The notes beneath the pieces are model-generated. The model worked only from the letters and a program-made list of their open reading frames with translations. It did not search any database and had not been told where the DNA came from. Below are positions 25,057-34,586 of a stretch of 64,000 bases of DNA, one piece after another. A program made the position numbers and the translations under genes. Location: contig CALHLC010000008.1 in the NCBI GenBank assembly GCA_938034385.1, forward strand, positions 1-64,000, given 5' to 3'. The first letter of the stretch is position 1. Every line of letters begins with the position of its first letter. Source of the stretch: an uncultured Bacteriovoracaceae bacterium (lineage in GTDB: Bacteria; Bdellovibrionota; Bacteriovoracia; Bacteriovoracales; Bacteriovoracaceae).

Positions 25057-25992
25057 GTGAATTTAGAAATAGACCCATTTATTTTCAATATCTATAAACC
25101 AAGAGAGATTACTTCTTTTGATGCAATTAGAACTCTAAAACGTACTACTTTAAAAGGGATCAAAAAAATTGGTCACTTTGGAACTCTAGATCCATTTGCT
25201 GAAGGTCTTTTACTTATTGGCATTAATTCTGCAACAAGACTTAATAATTATATTCATGATGGTTTATCTAAAACTTATATTGCTCATGGAATTCTTGGAA
25301 AAGAAAGCAATACCGGAGATGTAACTGGTGAGATCAACAAAATAGATAATTCTGAAAAGTTAACTCAAGAGATTGCTAAACTTGATATTCGTTTTATTGA
25401 AAAAAAATTAACAGAGAAATTTATCGGAGATTATTGGCAAGCTCCTCATGCTTTTTCAGCGGCAAAGTTCGAAGGTAAAAAACTATATGAATATGCTCGA
25501 GCTGGGATAGAGATCAAAAAAGAAAAAAAATTAAAAAAAGTTTATAGCTTAAAAGTTCTTGAATATAATTTCCCTGAATTAGTGATTGAATTTAAAGTCA
25601 GCTCTGGAACCTATATAAGAACTTTATTTTCTGAGTGTGCAAATTACCTAGGGACACTAGGTTACCTAGATAAATTAATTAGAACTCAAATTGGATCTGT
25701 TTTTTCAAATGATATGGATCTAGATAATCATAGTCTTGAGGAGATAAATGTTGATCTTGAAGCACTACTGCCTTTTGGATCTGTTTGTTTAGATGAGATG
25801 ATGATGAGTAAGATGATTCATGGAAATCCAGTTAAATTAGATCAGGTACCTGGAAATAGCTCTATTGATGAGAAATTTTGTGGAATTGTGCCTGAAATAG
25901 AGAAAATGTATTGGGTCAAAGATGAAAACTTGAAGATTCGCTCCTTGGGTGGTCTTTTAAATGATCAATTAAGGCCAGTTATTAACTTCTGA
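25057..25992 (+). CDS. truB: tRNA pseudouridine-55 synthase TruB
   Basis: 311 aa, GTG start with no clear ribosome-binding site, so probably coupled to rbfA nine bases upstream. The catalytic Asp is in KIGHFGTLDPFAEGLLLIGI. PHAFSAAKFEGKKLYEYARAG and SSGTYIRTLFSECANYLG are the remaining TruB motifs. It makes psi-55 in the T-loop of tRNAs. The N-terminal FNIYKPREITSFDAI is the usual KP-G-T-S segment, slightly divergent. Last gene of the operon. Confidence 0.93.
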   Translation: MNLEIDPFIFNIYKPREITSFDAIRTLKRTTLKGIKKIGHFGTLDPFAEGLLLIGINSATRLNNYIHDGLSKTYIAHGILGKESNTGDVTGEINKIDNSEKLTQEIAKLDIRFIEKKLTEKFIGDYWQAPHAFSAAKFEGKKLYEYARAGIEIKKEKKLKKVYSLKVLEYNFPELVIEFKVSSGTYIRTLFSECANYLGTLGYLDKLIRTQIGSVFSNDMDLDNHSLEEINVDLEALLPFGSVCLDEMMMSKMIHGNPVKLDQVPGNSSIDEKFCGIVPEIEKMYWVKDENLKIRSLGGLLNDQLRPVINF

Positions 25993-25996
25993 TTAG

Positions 25997-26025
25997 TTTA
26001 AAAATTCTAAAAATTTTAGTATAAT
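25997..26025 (+). promoter_or_regulatory. candidate sigma-70 promoter for the ferredoxin gene
   Basis: A perfect TATAAT (26020-26025) is preceded at 17 bases by TTTAAA (25997-26002, four of six matches to TTGACA). It sits in the gap between truB and the ferredoxin gene. Confidence 0.4.
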
Positions 26026-26053
26026 TCATAAAAGAGTTTCTTTTGGAGAAGTC

Positions 26054-26905
26054 ATGACAACAAGTTTTATTGCTCTTGGAATTGCTGTAACTTTAGTATT
26101 GGGCCTAGTCATTGGACTTGGGTTTGCCAGCTTAGGCTTTGGAGTTTTAGATAAACTCTTTGGGAGAGCAAAATTAAACATACTTAGGGCCACTGAGTTT
26201 GATCATGGTTTTGCATTTTCTTTTCTTTGGAATGCAGCAAAAGAACCAGCAAGAATCGATACAATTAAAGTTGGATTATATAATCCGTATGGAAAGCCAA
26301 AGCAAATGGAAGTTACTAGAAGCTTTGATGCTGAAGATTCATCTTTTGCTAGAGAGCTTGATATGGGTAAAACTTTTTTAAGTCTTCTTGGAGCTAAAGG
26401 AATTGAAAAAGCTAGAGTTCAAGTTCAAGTTAGCTCAACTAAGAGTGGGAAGTTTTTTAACTTTGAATATCCTGGAACAAAATTTAGAGACTTATTAACG
26501 AATGCTAAAAAAACGGTAAGTGATTTAAATGAAAGTAAGTCCGTTAATACTCCAGCTAGAATTTCTATTCCGGATAGAACATTTATTGCTGATACAGTTG
26601 CTGGTAAAGGTGCTCAATTAGCAATTGCTACAAACCCTGCTTTTGAAGCTTACTTTGCTAATCAAGGCGGAGGTGGAGTAGCGGTGGCAGATGCTCCGGC
26701 AAGAGAGAATTTCACTCTTAAGAAAGTATGGATTGAACCAGGGTGTATTGTTTGCAATGCTTGTGAAGATATTTATCCCGAAGTCTTTGATGTTCAGGCT
26801 GATAATTGTATTATTAGGCCAGGTTCACCACTAGATGATGGATTGAGAGTCGAGGAAGCTGCTGAAGCATGTCCTGTCGAAGTTATTAAATTTGAACCAG
26901 CTTAA
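26054..26905 (+). CDS. membrane-anchored ferredoxin
   Basis: 283 aa. One N-terminal membrane helix (about 4-32: FIALGIAVTLVLGLVIGLGF) is followed by a strand-rich domain of unknown type (about 40-205) and a C-terminal single-cluster ferredoxin domain (about 222-283) with CIVCNAC and a distal Cys in EACPVEVIKF. Four Cys could hold one [4Fe-4S] cluster. Fusion of a membrane anchor and a novel middle domain to a ferredoxin suggests electron delivery to a membrane partner, which is not encoded nearby. It has its own promoter-like sequence. Confidence 0.75.
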   Translation: MTTSFIALGIAVTLVLGLVIGLGFASLGFGVLDKLFGRAKLNILRATEFDHGFAFSFLWNAAKEPARIDTIKVGLYNPYGKPKQMEVTRSFDAEDSSFARELDMGKTFLSLLGAKGIEKARVQVQVSSTKSGKFFNFEYPGTKFRDLLTNAKKTVSDLNESKSVNTPARISIPDRTFIADTVAGKGAQLAIATNPAFEAYFANQGGGGVAVADAPARENFTLKKVWIEPGCIVCNACEDIYPEVFDVQADNCIIRPGSPLDDGLRVEEAAEACPVEVIKFEPA

Positions 26906-27055
26906 TATTATCTTTAGAATTCAAAACTCTTTTTTAAGATAAAAAATTCAGACTTTTCTAAGTCGGTCTATAGATTTTACATATTCTAATCAATTGACAT
27001 TGCGTCGTGTTATAAGTGCCTACAAAATTGTTTTCATTCATAAAAAGGAGAAAAA

Positions 27056-27553
27056 ATGAATAAGTTTATTGTATGTACTTTATTGCTTTCTGGATTGTCT
27101 GTATTTGCTCAAGATAAAGATAAGGTATCGACTGGTCACAAAAGTGTTATTAGCTCAGATCTTAAATCAGTTGGAGACACTTGTGCTTCGAACTTTGAAT
27201 CAGTAATGACTCAACTAGCTCAGGTTTATAATTCTGAGAGAACATCTGTAACTGTAAAATATGAGCATGCTGTATCTTATGAGAAGAAAGTAGAACTTTA
27301 TGACATGAGAACTATTAAGAACGAAAGTGGTAAAACGAAGCAAAAGATTAACTCTAGAATAGAGTTCCTTGAGGACAATACTCCTGCAAATTTTTCTGGT
27401 TCTGTTTCATTTTATGATATTCCTTCAGACATAGATGCTGATGCAACAGTTAAGAAAGATTTAAGTGCTGTACTTGTTGAGTTAGGTCTTTTATCAAGAG
27501 AACTAAAGCTAAAATGTGCAAATTCAATTGCTGATAAAAAGAGCCAACTTTAA
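27056..27553 (+). CDS. secreted protein of unknown function
   Basis: 165 aa. Signal peptide MNKFIVCTLLLSGLSVFAQ with strong AAGGAG upstream. The mature part is a small soluble domain with two Cys (GDTCASNF and LKCANSIA) that may pair. The last 20 bases of the signal-peptide coding sequence are identical to those of the gene at 28789. Ends in a Rho-independent terminator. No family recognised. Confidence 0.6.
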   Translation: MNKFIVCTLLLSGLSVFAQDKDKVSTGHKSVISSDLKSVGDTCASNFESVMTQLAQVYNSERTSVTVKYEHAVSYEKKVELYDMRTIKNESGKTKQKINSRIEFLEDNTPANFSGSVSFYDIPSDIDADATVKKDLSAVLVELGLLSRELKLKCANSIADKKSQL

Positions 27554-27561
27554 AAACTATA

Positions 27562-27590
27562 AGGACCCGCTTCAAAGCGGGTCTTTTTTA
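27562..27590 (+). terminator. Rho-independent terminator
   Basis: Stem GACCCGCT / AGCGGGTC with TCAA loop and TTTTTTA tail. The start codon of the next gene follows three bases after the tail. Confidence 0.9.
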
Positions 27591-27592
27591 TT

Positions 27593-28651
27593 ATGAAAAA
27601 AATATTTATTCTTTCTATTTTTCTTATAAACTCTTCGCTTTTTTCTCAAGAAGTGATGAGTCAAAAAACTCACCTTTATAAAGAAGCAGCAAAGAAGTAC
27701 TTAAATCCAATTGCTCTTTTAAATGAACTGAGAAATAAGAATTTAAGCAATTATAATAAATATTTAAAAAACTCAATTAATAAAAAGTCATCAGACTTAC
27801 AAGAGCAATCAAATAAGTGCTCTGTTGTATGTCCTGAGAATTTTGATATTTTAAAAAGAAATAGCTCAAATTATGAGCAGATAGAAAAGAACACATTAAC
27901 TTTTCTAAACTCCCCTGATGATTTTGAAGAAATTATGACTAAAGAGTATGGGTTTTGTTGGGGACATGCTTCACTAACTAACCAACTAAGAAATTTGGCA
28001 TTTTTTGATCCAGAAAATACTCAAGAGACAACTTTATTTACAAGAGGAACTAAAGAGTGGAGAAGGCATATTAACTCTCTGCTTAGAGATGTATTTAATT
28101 TTAAACCTAGAGTTTTTCCTCATTTAAGTTCAATTGAAGATTTATCTTTAAACTTTGAAGAAGAGTTGAAAATATTAGTTACAAAAAAATGGGCAAAAAA
28201 TGCTATCTCTATTGATAGTTATATAAATAGATTTCGAAATAAGAATACCTATAAAAGAAGTAAAATAAAAAAAATGATGGAAGTTCTACAAAGTAGACTA
28301 GAATTGGGGCAAACGCCTGAGGTTATTTTTAATATTTGGGACAGTGCTGATTGGATACATGTTTCTTTAGTTTCTGGGGTAAGTTTTAATAAATATGACT
28401 CATCTTATACGATAGAACTTGATGATAATAAATTGTTCAATAATGATTCAAACTTAGTTCATGAGAAGAGCAAGATTCATGTCGATTTAATTTCTCAAAA
28501 AATCACTTACAATAATGGTGTTAAATTTGGAACCTTAACAAATAAGATTGGAAGATTAGCTCTAACGGATAGAGGTTTTCAAATGTACAATAAGATTCTT
28601 CCAAGGCTAAGGAAGTTTTGTATGGCCCAGACGAATTGTGATAAAAATTAG
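27593..28651 (+). CDS. secreted protein, possible papain-fold (Cys/His) enzyme
   Basis: 352 aa, signal peptide MKKIFILSIFLINSSLFSQ. The segment YGFCWGHASLTNQL (Cys122-Trp) resembles the catalytic Cys-Trp of papain-like peptidases. A later ADWIHVSLVSGV (His256) followed by a strand ending in Asp277-Asp278 could supply the rest of a triad. This is pattern-level inference and no family is confirmed. Two other Cys (CSVVC, 76 and 80) and a C-terminal pair (KFCMAQTNC) could form disulfides. The ATG lies directly behind a terminator tail with no Shine-Dalgarno sequence, which is unusual; expression may depend on read-through or a leaderless transcript. Confidence 0.6.
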   Translation: MKKIFILSIFLINSSLFSQEVMSQKTHLYKEAAKKYLNPIALLNELRNKNLSNYNKYLKNSINKKSSDLQEQSNKCSVVCPENFDILKRNSSNYEQIEKNTLTFLNSPDDFEEIMTKEYGFCWGHASLTNQLRNLAFFDPENTQETTLFTRGTKEWRRHINSLLRDVFNFKPRVFPHLSSIEDLSLNFEEELKILVTKKWAKNAISIDSYINRFRNKNTYKRSKIKKMMEVLQSRLELGQTPEVIFNIWDSADWIHVSLVSGVSFNKYDSSYTIELDDNKLFNNDSNLVHEKSKIHVDLISQKITYNNGVKFGTLTNKIGRLALTDRGFQMYNKILPRLRKFCMAQTNCDKN

Positions 28652-28788
28652 TGATAAGAGCAACTCAAGGCCTTTAAATTACAAATTATTAGACAACTTT
28701 AGTAGATTTTACATCCCTTTTATTTTTAGAAAACAAACAATAGTAAGATTCTCCGACATTTGTATTTATTCAAAAAAAGGAGAACAAA

Positions 28789-29556
28789 ATGAATAAGATT
28801 CTTGTGTTTGTTTTATTATTTTCGGGATTGTCTGTATTTGCTCAGGAAAATAGTTTGCAAAAAGTATTGTCTGCAGATGAAGGACTAGTTGAAGGTGGCT
28901 CTAGTAGTGACCAAAGAGGATTTATTGGTTTAGGACTATCAATGAAATCAAACTCTAAAAATGGAAGTGCTCTTGGACTTGGTTTTTATGCTCGTACGGG
29001 TACTGAATACGACTATCTTACTGGAGAAATCAAAGGAGATATTTTTGCTTCTAAAATGAAGTTTGATGATCAAGAGAATGTTTTAGAGTTAGGAACAGAA
29101 ATTTCTTCGGCTCTTAATATTTTTAATTTAAACGTAGAAACAAGATATTCAAAAAATGTGAATAATTTTGATGAATTTACAGTGAATCCAAGTTGGAAAA
29201 TTGGAAATGGAGCATCACCTCAAGTTGGTCTTTTATTAGGTAAATATACTTCAAAATTTAGTGAAGAAGGTGATGTAAATGGAGCAACTGTAATGCCAAA
29301 TATTAAAGTCCAAGGAACATTATTTCGTACAAGAGGTGATAAAAAATCAGTGAATGTTAACTTGCAAGCTGGTTATGGTTTTGGAAAAGTAGATGAAGAA
29401 AAGCGTGCGAGAGCATTAGCTATAGGAACTATCGATTACACTAGTGAAGGGGTAATGATATATTTTAGCTCAAGGTATGATTTTCTTAAAGCAAAAAAGT
29501 CTTGGGAGTCGACAGGTCTTTTAAATCTAGGGGTAAAGTTACCCTTAACAAAATAA
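28789..29556 (+). CDS. outer-membrane beta-barrel-like protein
   Basis: 255 aa. Signal peptide MNKILVFVLLFSGLSVFAQ, site AAGGAG. The mature part shows alternating short beta-strands with Gly turns (GFIGLGLSMKS, SALGLGFYARTG, VNLQAGYGFGK, VMIYFSSRYDF) typical of a small beta-barrel of 8-10 strands, although it ends in TK rather than a terminal aromatic residue. Shares signal-peptide DNA with the gene at 27056. Porin-like or structural role unknown. Confidence 0.6.
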   Translation: MNKILVFVLLFSGLSVFAQENSLQKVLSADEGLVEGGSSSDQRGFIGLGLSMKSNSKNGSALGLGFYARTGTEYDYLTGEIKGDIFASKMKFDDQENVLELGTEISSALNIFNLNVETRYSKNVNNFDEFTVNPSWKIGNGASPQVGLLLGKYTSKFSEEGDVNGATVMPNIKVQGTLFRTRGDKKSVNVNLQAGYGFGKVDEEKRARALAIGTIDYTSEGVMIYFSSRYDFLKAKKSWESTGLLNLGVKLPLTK

Positions 29557-29570
29557 TTATTTTAGTAAAG

Positions 29571-30452
29571 TTAAAAAAGATGCTCTTCGAAACTATTAGA
29601 CTTAGATTCGAAGAGCTTTTTAAATTCATATTTAAACTGAGATTTCTTCAGAAGTTTAGCTCCCCAAAAGTCTTTATCATGGTCAAAAATTACGCTTAAA
29701 TCATTTTCTATGATCCAGTCATAAATCTTTAACCTCTCTAAAGAAATATCTCCAGGATGAAGATCGTACCCCATTGTCCAGGCAATATTTAAATGATGAC
29801 TTGTAGGAAGAAGATCTCCCATATAAATAACTTTTTTATCATAAGGCAAAACTTGAAATGGAGTATGTCCATGGCTGGTTATAAAATTTAGTTCATAATC
29901 TTGCTCAATTAGAATTTGATTAGATTGTTGAGTAAGCCAATTCAGTTGATCTTTTTGCTCATACCAGTTAACCAAAGGTTCAAAAAACTCTTTATGAAAA
30001 GATCCTTTGTCTCTTGGGGTTGGATTTAAAGAATAATCAAAGTGTTTTTTGTGAAGATGAAAAGTTGCGTTGGGAAAAAGTGGAGTCAAGCCATCTTTAG
30101 TACCAAGTCCACCTACATGGTCAAAGTGAAGGTGGGTTACAATGACATCTGTAATATCATTACAAGTTAGTTTTAAGTTGGCTTCTAAGACAGTTGATAT
30201 TGGATTAAAGTTTTCACGAATTCCAAATCTTTTATCAAATTTTTCTCCGTGATAATCGCCTACACCAAGATCGATAATGATATTTTTTGATTGGGTTTGA
30301 ATGAGAAACATTCGGCAATTCATTTCAATTCGATTTAACTCATCGGCTACTATTTTTTTTGACCATAAAGGTTTTGGTACTATGCCGAACATAGCACCGC
30401 CATCAAGCTTTAAATGAGATGGATAAATAGAGTAATATTTCATGATTTTCAT
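29571..30452 (-). CDS. MBL-fold metallo-hydrolase
   Basis: 293 aa, no signal peptide. The metal-binding motif VTHLHFDHVGGLG (H-x-H-x-D-H) is present. Further ligands are likely in ITSHGHTPFQV, the bridging Asp in IYMGDLLPTSHH, and His in FDHDKDFW. It belongs to the AHL-lactonase/MBL-type hydrolases; the substrate cannot be told. A nearby in-frame ATG three codons later is an alternative start. Its 3' end contains the terminator of the convergent gene. Confidence 0.85.
   Translation of the reverse strand: MKIMKYYSIYPSHLKLDGGAMFGIVPKPLWSKKIVADELNRIEMNCRMFLIQTQSKNIIIDLGVGDYHGEKFDKRFGIRENFNPISTVLEANLKLTCNDITDVIVTHLHFDHVGGLGTKDGLTPLFPNATFHLHKKHFDYSLNPTPRDKGSFHKEFFEPLVNWYEQKDQLNWLTQQSNQILIEQDYELNFITSHGHTPFQVLPYDKKVIYMGDLLPTSHHLNIAWTMGYDLHPGDISLERLKIYDWIIENDLSVIFDHDKDFWGAKLLKKSQFKYEFKKLFESKSNSFEEHLF
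29582..29621 (+). terminator. terminator of the beta-barrel gene, inside the MBL gene
   Basis: A perfect 10-bp stem (GCTCTTCGAA at 29582-29591 with 29607-29616), 15-base loop, then TTTTT. It lies within the last 17 codons of the convergent MBL hydrolase gene. Confidence 0.75.
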
Positions 30453-30639
30453 TTTTTATTGGTTGAGTTAACCCATTTTGCTCGAGATTCATTGAAATCA
30501 TTTAGACTCAAGAGAAGAAACTTAACGGGATTTATTTACAAATGTTTTTTGTTTTCCTTGTTCATCTATTCATTGAAAATACTACCTCTATCACATAATC
30601 TAGTCCACAAAGAATCTAAGTTATATATGAGGAGACTTC

Positions 30640-31809
30640 ATGAACGTTCATGAGTATCAGGCTAAGGCCTTGATGAGAAAATTTAATATCAGCGTATTAG
30701 ATGGAGAAGTTGCAAAGACTGCAAGTGAAGCCGTTGAAGTCGCAAAAAAACTTGGTGGAAACATTTGGGTTGTAAAAGCTCAAATTCATGCTGGAGGACG
30801 AGGCCTTGGTGGGGGAGTAAAACTAGCAAAGTCTTTAGATGAAGTAGAACAATTTGCAAAAGAAATTATCGGTATGCAATTAGTGACTCATCAAACAGGT
30901 CCTGAAGGAAAGAAAGTCCAAAAAGTTTTAGTCGAAGCAGGTTGTGATATTGCCCAAGAATATTATTTTGGAATTGTTCTCGATAGAGACAATGGAAAAA
31001 TTACAATGATGGCCTGTGAAGAAGGTGGAGTTAATATTGAAGATGTTGCTCATGATACACCTGAGAGAATTATAAAAGTTGGTATAGATCCAGCTACAGG
31101 GTTTACTCCTTATGTTGGGAGAAAGCTTGCTTTTGCTATAGGCCTTGAAGGCGACACGATGAAAAAGTGTGTGAAGTTTTTAAGTGGACTTTACGAGCTT
31201 TACACTCAAAAAGATTGTTCTGTTGCAGAGATAAATCCTTTAGTTGTTACTAAGCAAGGAGATGTAATTGCTCTTGATGCAAAATTAAACTTTGATGAAA
31301 ATGCTCTTTTTAGACATCCAGATATTGAAGAATTAAGAGATCCAACAGAAGAGTCAGCAGATGAGCTTGAAGCTAGTAAGTTTGGTCTTTCTTATATTTC
31401 TCTCGATGGAAATATTGGGTGTCTTGTAAATGGTGCAGGGCTTGCAATGGCGACTATGGATATTATTAAAATCTTTGGTGGTGAACCAGCAAACTTCTTA
31501 GATGTAGGAGGGGGAGCAACTAAAGAAACTGTAGAGAAAGCTTTTAAAATAATTTTAAATGATAAAAATGTTAAAGCGATATTAGTAAATATTTTCGGTG
31601 GAATCATGAAATGTGATATCATCGCTGAAGGTATTATAGCAGCAGCGAAATCTCTTGATTTAAAAGTTCCTCTAATTGTTAGATTAGAAGGAACGAATGT
31701 TTCTTTAGGAAAGAAACTATTACAAGAATCAGGTTTAGCAATTACTGCAGCAAATGATTTAGGAGACGCCGCTAAAAAAGCAGTGTCTGCAGCAAAAGGA
31801 GAGCTCTAA
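30640..31809 (+). CDS. sucC: succinyl-CoA synthetase, beta subunit
   Basis: 389 aa. ATP-grasp N-terminus ([33 protein letters not shown]). LEINPL-type segment [14 protein letters not shown], and the C-terminal [15 protein letters not shown]...[18 protein letters not shown], the CoA-ligase domain. With SucD it converts succinyl-CoA to succinate with nucleotide triphosphate formation in the TCA cycle. GAGGAG precedes the start. Its stop overlaps the sucD start by one base. Confidence 0.96.
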   Translation: MNVHEYQAKALMRKFNISVLDGEVAKTASEAVEVAKKLGGNIWVVKAQIHAGGRGLGGGVKLAKSLDEVEQFAKEIIGMQLVTHQTGPEGKKVQKVLVEAGCDIAQEYYFGIVLDRDNGKITMMACEEGGVNIEDVAHDTPERIIKVGIDPATGFTPYVGRKLAFAIGLEGDTMKKCVKFLSGLYELYTQKDCSVAEINPLVVTKQGDVIALDAKLNFDENALFRHPDIEELRDPTEESADELEASKFGLSYISLDGNIGCLVNGAGLAMATMDIIKIFGGEPANFLDVGGGATKETVEKAFKIILNDKNVKAILVNIFGGIMKCDIIAEGIIAAAKSLDLKVPLIVRLEGTNVSLGKKLLQESGLAITAANDLGDAAKKAVSAAKGEL

Positions 31810-32675
31810 TGTCTATCTTAGTAAATAGAGATTCACGACTTATTACTATTGGTCTTACTGGAAAACAGGGGACATTTCATACCCTTCAATCAAGAGATTA
31901 CGGAACTAATGTTGTTGGAGGTGTTACTCCTGGTAAAGGTGGAATGGTTCATGAAGGGATTCCAGTTTATAATTCAACTTTTCAAGCTGTTAAAGAAACA
32001 GAAGCAAATGTTGCTATGATTTTTGTTCCACCTAAGTTTGCTGCTGACTCAATTTTAGAATCTATAGATGCAGGAGTAGAATTAATTATAGCGATCACTG
32101 AAGGAATTCCTATTAATGATATGGTAAAAGTTAAGTCTGTTTTGAATAATTCAAAATCACGACTAATTGGACCAAATTGTCCTGGGATTATTACTCCAGG
32201 AGAGTGTAAAGTTGGGATAATGCCAGGACATATTCATATGCCTGGAAGTGTTGGAGTTATTTCTAGATCAGGGACTTTAACTTATGAAGCTGTTTATCAA
32301 TTAACTCAAAGAGATATTGGTCAATCAACTTGTGTAGGTATTGGAGGAGATCCTGTAAATGGTACAAACTTCATTGATTGTTTAGATTTATTTGAAAAAG
32401 ATAAAGATACTGAAGCAGTTATTATGATTGGAGAGATTGGTGGTAGTGCTGAAACTGATGCTGCTAGATGGATCCGAGATAATATGAATAAACCTGTTGT
32501 TAGCTTTATCGCTGGTGCAAGTGCTCCAAAAGGTAAGAGAATGGGACACGCTGGAGCAATTATCTCTGGTGGTGATGATACAGCGGAAGCAAAATTTAAA
32601 GTATTAGAAGAATGTGGAGTTACAATTGCTAGAAGCCCTGCTGAGTTAGGTGAAAAGCTAGCAAGCGTATTATAA
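31809..32675 (+). CDS. sucD: succinyl-CoA synthetase, alpha subunit
   Basis: 288 aa. CoA-binding Rossmann start ([18 protein letters not shown]), [23 protein letters not shown], and the phosphohistidine in [14 protein letters not shown]. Overlaps sucC by one base (TAATG), ensuring equal translation. ndk follows 19 bases later. Confidence 0.96.
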   Translation: MSILVNRDSRLITIGLTGKQGTFHTLQSRDYGTNVVGGVTPGKGGMVHEGIPVYNSTFQAVKETEANVAMIFVPPKFAADSILESIDAGVELIIAITEGIPINDMVKVKSVLNNSKSRLIGPNCPGIITPGECKVGIMPGHIHMPGSVGVISRSGTLTYEAVYQLTQRDIGQSTCVGIGGDPVNGTNFIDCLDLFEKDKDTEAVIMIGEIGGSAETDAARWIRDNMNKPVVSFIAGASAPKGKRMGHAGAIISGGDDTAEAKFKVLEECGVTIARSPAELGEKLASVL

Positions 32676-32694
32676 AAATTTAAGGAGAATTATT

Positions 32695-33114
32695 ATGGAA
32701 AGAACATTAAGTATTATTAAGCCAAATGCAGTAGAAGATAACAATATAGGAAATATTATTGGGAGATTTGAAAAAGAAGGATTAAATATTGCTGGAGCAA
32801 AGATGGTTCATCTTTCAAAAGAAAAAGCTGAAGGATTTTATATTGAGCACAAAGAGAGACCATTTTTTGGATCTTTAGTCGGATTTATGACTTCAGGGCC
32901 AGTTTTATTAATGGTACTTGAGGGACCAGGAGCGATCTTAAAAAATAGAGAAATCATGGGTGCAACAAACCCTGAAGAAGCTGCTGAAGGAACTTTAAGA
33001 AAGCTTTATGCTAAAAGTTTAGAAGCTAATGCAGTTCATGGATCTGATTCAGCTCAATCTGCTGATAGAGAGATTTCTTATTTCTTTGAAGGAACTGAAT
33101 TATTTAAAAGATAA
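32695..33114 (+). CDS. ndk: nucleoside-diphosphate kinase
   Basis: 139 aa, the usual length. [18 protein letters not shown], the [18 protein letters not shown] loop and the active-site His in [16 protein letters not shown]. It exchanges phosphate between nucleoside di- and triphosphates. The sucC-sucD-ndk order links nucleotide formation by succinyl-CoA synthetase to the NTP pool. Confidence 0.96.
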   Translation: MERTLSIIKPNAVEDNNIGNIIGRFEKEGLNIAGAKMVHLSKEKAEGFYIEHKERPFFGSLVGFMTSGPVLLMVLEGPGAILKNREIMGATNPEEAAEGTLRKLYAKSLEANAVHGSDSAQSADREISYFFEGTELFKR

Positions 33115-33139
33115 GAATTTTTTATATCGATCTATATTA

Positions 33140-33168
33140 GGGAGCAATTAATATTGCTCCCTTTTTTA
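33140..33168 (+). terminator. terminator of sucCD-ndk
   Basis: 9-bp stem GGGAGCAAT / ATTGCTCCC, TAAT loop and TTTTTTATTTT tail. The tail overlaps the stop codon of the convergent carboxypeptidase gene. Confidence 0.88.
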
Positions 33169-34431
33169 TTTTACTTCTAATTTTCTTGTTTCAGTTGTTC
33201 CATCACTTAATTTGATATTGAAAGTATATTTTCCTATAGGAAGTACTTTATAGAACTCGCCACCATGGAAATTAAAGCTTCCTAAATTTCTTTTCATAGG
33301 TTTTGTTTGAACAACTTCTACTTTTCCATTTTTACTGTTGGAATTAAGCTTAAAGCCAGCTCCTGAATGAATTATTTTTATATAGTTAAATAATGACTTT
33401 CTATTATCTTTATAAAATTTTGAAATCGTTGAATAGTCAGGATACTTAGTGTTTGAAAGCTCGATAGTTACTTGTAGATCATTGTGCCAATGATAACTCC
33501 AATCTTGCATTCCACCATCTACTTCATACCAATCACTTCCATTAATAATCCCTTCTGGAAACTCTGGGTTATCTCTCATTGGTTGATTAAAGCTTGCATA
33601 GTATTTAGAGAACTTAACAACAAATTTATCCATAGGATGCCTTTGAGATTTGGTATCCCAAGGGTAGTTCACTACTACTGCACCACCATGAAAATTTGCA
33701 CTAAAGGAGAAGTGACGTTCTTTTTGCCACTTCATAATGGCCTGAGTCTCTGGCTCTCTACCATCTGGAGTATTATCATCATCATTAGTAGTAAAGTCTG
33801 GAAAATTTCTATTTAAATCAACTCCATTAGCATTGGCCCTTTTGGGTACTTCACTTCCATCAGGATTCATTGAAGGCATTATAAAGATTTCTGTATTATT
33901 AACTAATTGAACGACTTTCTTATTTTTCTTTTGATACATCGATAAAAGATCTTCAATAAAGAGAATCAACAACTCTCTACCTACTATTTCATCACCATGC
34001 ATACTGGATATATATTTAAACTCTGGTTCAAATTCATCCTTGTTGGGATTATCTGAAATCTTCATAACCCATAGGTCTCTGCCTTCTACAGACTTACCTA
34101 TACTAAAGAGTTTAGTTATGTTGGGATATTTTCTTGCCAATTTTTTTAGTTTTTTTGTATTGTCATCAAAGCTTGGATAGCTGATTAGAGATTTTCTTAT
34201 TTTTTGAAAGCCTGCTTTAAAACCATTCTTTTTTAATAATTTTAAAGTGCCCTTTTTTCCATAAACTTCAAAGAAATTCTTATGAACATGATCAACGATG
34301 AAGTTATGCTTTGTTTGTAACTTTTTTATTTTTTTTGAATAACTAGATTTTACAATAATTGACTCTTCAAGAACTTGGTTTTTTGAAAAAACAGTTTGAG
34401 AAAAAATGATCATGAGGATGATAAGTTTCAC
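33166..34431 (-). CDS. secreted M14 zinc carboxypeptidase
   Basis: 421 aa, signal peptide MKLIILMIIFSQTVFSK. After an N-terminal propeptide-like segment (about 20-80), the M14 catalytic domain shows the zinc ligands His145 and Glu148 (SSMHGDEIVGRELL), NPDGSEVPKRAN, substrate residues in VDLNRNFPDF (Asn207-Arg208), His248 (NFHGGAVVVNYPWDT) and the catalytic Glu324 (VTIELSNTKYPD). A C-terminal domain of about 70 residues resembles the transthyretin-like regulatory domain of carboxypeptidase D/N (KVLPIGKYTFNIKLSDG). Subfamily M14B/carboxypeptidase-D-like is likely. Acts in periplasm or outside, removing C-terminal residues from peptides. Confidence 0.9.
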   Translation of the reverse strand: MKLIILMIIFSQTVFSKNQVLEESIIVKSSYSKKIKKLQTKHNFIVDHVHKNFFEVYGKKGTLKLLKKNGFKAGFQKIRKSLISYPSFDDNTKKLKKLARKYPNITKLFSIGKSVEGRDLWVMKISDNPNKDEFEPEFKYISSMHGDEIVGRELLILFIEDLLSMYQKKNKKVVQLVNNTEIFIMPSMNPDGSEVPKRANANGVDLNRNFPDFTTNDDDNTPDGREPETQAIMKWQKERHFSFSANFHGGAVVVNYPWDTKSQRHPMDKFVVKFSKYYASFNQPMRDNPEFPEGIINGSDWYEVDGGMQDWSYHWHNDLQVTIELSNTKYPDYSTISKFYKDNRKSLFNYIKIIHSGAGFKLNSNSKNGKVEVVQTKPMKRNLGSFNFHGGEFYKVLPIGKYTFNIKLSDGTTETRKLEVK

Positions 34432-34586
34432 AATGGCTCCTAGTTATAATTATATTCAATATTCTAAGTTCTCTAATACGGGATATCCACTAATGACTTT
34501 GAAATGAAAGGTATTTTTTTCTTCTGTCTCTTTAGGTTTTCTTCAAATGTTATATTGAGATATATAGAATTATAGAGAGGTGGAAG

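Noticed and set aside
27000-27030. TTGACA...TATAAG as a promoter before the secreted-protein gene at 27056
   Set aside because: The boxes are only 11 bases apart, too close for sigma-70, and no alternative -10 box at proper spacing is convincing.
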